Positions 4,546-5,302 of a DNA stretch of 5,302 nucleotides are shown here, piece after piece. Source of the DNA: Bacillota bacterium (GTDB lineage: Bacteria > Bacillota_I > Bacilli_A > RF39 > UBA660); the NCBI GenBank assembly GCA_018381595.1, contig JAGZRP010000074.1:1-5302 (forward strand), read 5' to 3'. A program made the translations under genes and the position numbers. Numbering within the stretch: the stretch's first letter is position 1; every line of letters starts with the position of its first letter. Under the pieces are notes generated by a model. It did no database searches. It was not told the DNA's origin and worked only from the letters and a program-made list of their open reading frames with translations.

Positions 4546-4718
4546 ATGAAACACTATCCAGACGAAACACGACAAAAAATTGTTCGACTACATCATTCAA
4601 TATAAAAAACTATGATGATCTTCAACAAATAGATAAGGAAAAGGAATCCCCAATTAAAAACAAGTAATGTGAAATACTAATTCGATAATCACAAGCAAGC
4701 GCTGAAAAAGTAAAGTGA
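4546..4718 (+). pseudogene. Remnant of an IS3-type transposase OrfA
   Basis: A start with AGGAG 7 nt upstream opens MKHYPDETRQKIVRLHHSI and stops at TAA (4603-4605). This opening resembles OrfA/helix-turn-helix proteins of IS3-type elements (short polar start, then a K-I-V-R-L-H helix). A second frame then continues KNYDDLQQIDKEKESPIKNK, broken by TAA at 4665, and after a further stop SQASAEKVK, recalling the linker and coiled-coil end of OrfA. The middle of the helix-turn-helix is missing, so the remnant is an internal deletion plus stops. No OrfB, terminal repeat pair or target duplication is evident. The insertion-sequence family is uncertain, and the downstream pieces are less sure than the N-terminus. 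Confidence 0.5.
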
Positions 4719-4744
4719 CTAGTTGTCCTTAGGAGAAAATATCG

Positions 4745-5302
4745 ATGAAAAAAGTAATAATTATTATTAATCCAACTTCTGGAGGAGAAACAGCATTAGA
4801 TTATAAAGAGAGCTTGGAGAGTAAGGTAAAAGAGTACTTTGACTATGTTGAGACTAAGATTACTCAAAAAGCCAAAGATGCGACTCATTTTGCCCAAAAT
4901 GCCTCTGAATAAAAATATGATGCAGTGATTGTTTTTGGTGGAGACGGTACTGTAAACGAGGTTATTTCAGGGATTTCTGAAAAGAATCACATTCCAAAAC
5001 TAGGGATTATTCCTGGTGGAACTGGAAATCTAATTACAAAGCTTTTAGAAATCAACTAAGATATTGCTCAAGCCATTAAGGAACTTGGTTTCAAGTTTAC
5101 GAGTACTATTGATGTTGGAAAGGCTAATCACAATTATTTTGGCTATATCTTTAGTGTTGGATCTTTACCAGAAACTATTCATAATGTTGATATTGAAGAT
5201 AAAACAAAGTATGGTATCTTTGCATATGCAATCAAAACGATGAAGTCCGTTATGACAGACAGTGTATTTAATATTCATATTGAAACCGAAAATGGCAATT
5301 AT
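4745..5302 (+). pseudogene. Diacylglycerol/lipid kinase (YegS/DgkB type) with two in-frame TAA stops, cut by the window edge
   Basis: The start at 4745 follows AGGAG by 9 nt. Reading through two stops gives 186 codons in a single frame with the marks of the DAGK catalytic domain: NPTSGG (9-14) near the N-terminus, FGGDGTVNEV (64-73) as the nucleotide-binding loop, and IIPGGTGNLI (88-97). Then comes the start of the second domain (TIDVGKANHNYFGYIFSVGS). Such kinases of about 290-300 residues phosphorylate membrane lipids such as diacylglycerol, recycling it to phosphatidic acid. TAA at 4910-4912 (codon 56) precedes the nucleotide loop, and TAA at 5057-5059 (codon 105) probably replaces a CAA. 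No frameshift is seen. No in-frame restart would restore the N-terminal NPTSGG motif, so it is most likely inactive. The 3' part lies beyond the window. Confidence 0.85.

Larger units (their letters stand above)
4401..4744 (+). other. Interval between the DUF389 gene and the lipid kinase pseudogene
   Basis: About 345 bp. It begins with the probable lost DUF389 tail (4400-4438). It then has an extended -10-like motif (TG-G-TATAGT, 4479-4487), an imperfect hairpin (4500-4538) and a collapsed transposase remnant (4546-4718). The kinase ribosome binding site (AGGAG, 4731-4735) closes it. Confidence 0.6.

Noticed and set aside
4910..5059. Programmed readthrough or recoding of the kinase stops
   Set aside because: Both codons are TAA, the least readthrough-prone stop, with no recoding signal visible; the neighbouring genes are also broken, so decay is simpler.

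Overview
The window is AT-rich DNA from a low-GC Gram-positive bacterium, most probably a Streptococcus or close relative. The evidence is the gene set and order (GlsB/YeaQ/YmgE protein, AmaP, a DUF2273 protein, Gls24/Asp23, a CsbD-like protein), good AGGAG-type ribosome binding sites, and compact sigma-A promoters. Species cannot be fixed from this sequence.

Layout. Positions 1-301 hold the 3' end of an unrecognised plus-strand reading frame. Positions 302-893 have no gene but carry two hairpins that act best as terminators for minus-strand transcripts. Positions 894-2793 are an intact five-gene minus-strand envelope-stress operon, transcribed glsB > amaP > DUF2273 > gls24 > csbD-like. Four of its starts are set by Shine-Dalgarno sites, two of them inside the longest open frames, and the 56-codon DUF2273 gene is easy to miss. 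The operon has a sigma-A promoter (TTGACT, 17 bp, TATACT at 2963-2935), a leader of about 135 nt with three successive inverted repeats, and a palindrome upstream matching a CcpA cre site (3013-3027).

Positions 3264-5302 run on the plus strand and are decaying. They hold an unrecognised gene broken by a frameshift and a TAG; a DUF389 membrane protein gene that is open but probably frameshifted near its end; a collapsed transposase remnant; and a YegS/DgkB-type lipid kinase gene with two in-frame TAA codons that runs off the right edge.

How the genes work together. In the known model AmaP sits in the membrane and holds Asp23/Gls24 there; the DUF2273 and GlsB proteins are small membrane partners, and the CsbD-like protein is a small charged stress protein. 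The odd point here is that Gls24 and the CsbD-like protein share a nearly identical 33-bp (11-residue) repeat. The sharp contrast between an intact minus-strand operon and a mutated plus-strand cassette suggests that selection still holds the first and has been lost on the second. I see no clear evidence of a wholly new system; the best leads are the structured leader with the cre-like site and the shared 11-residue repeats.
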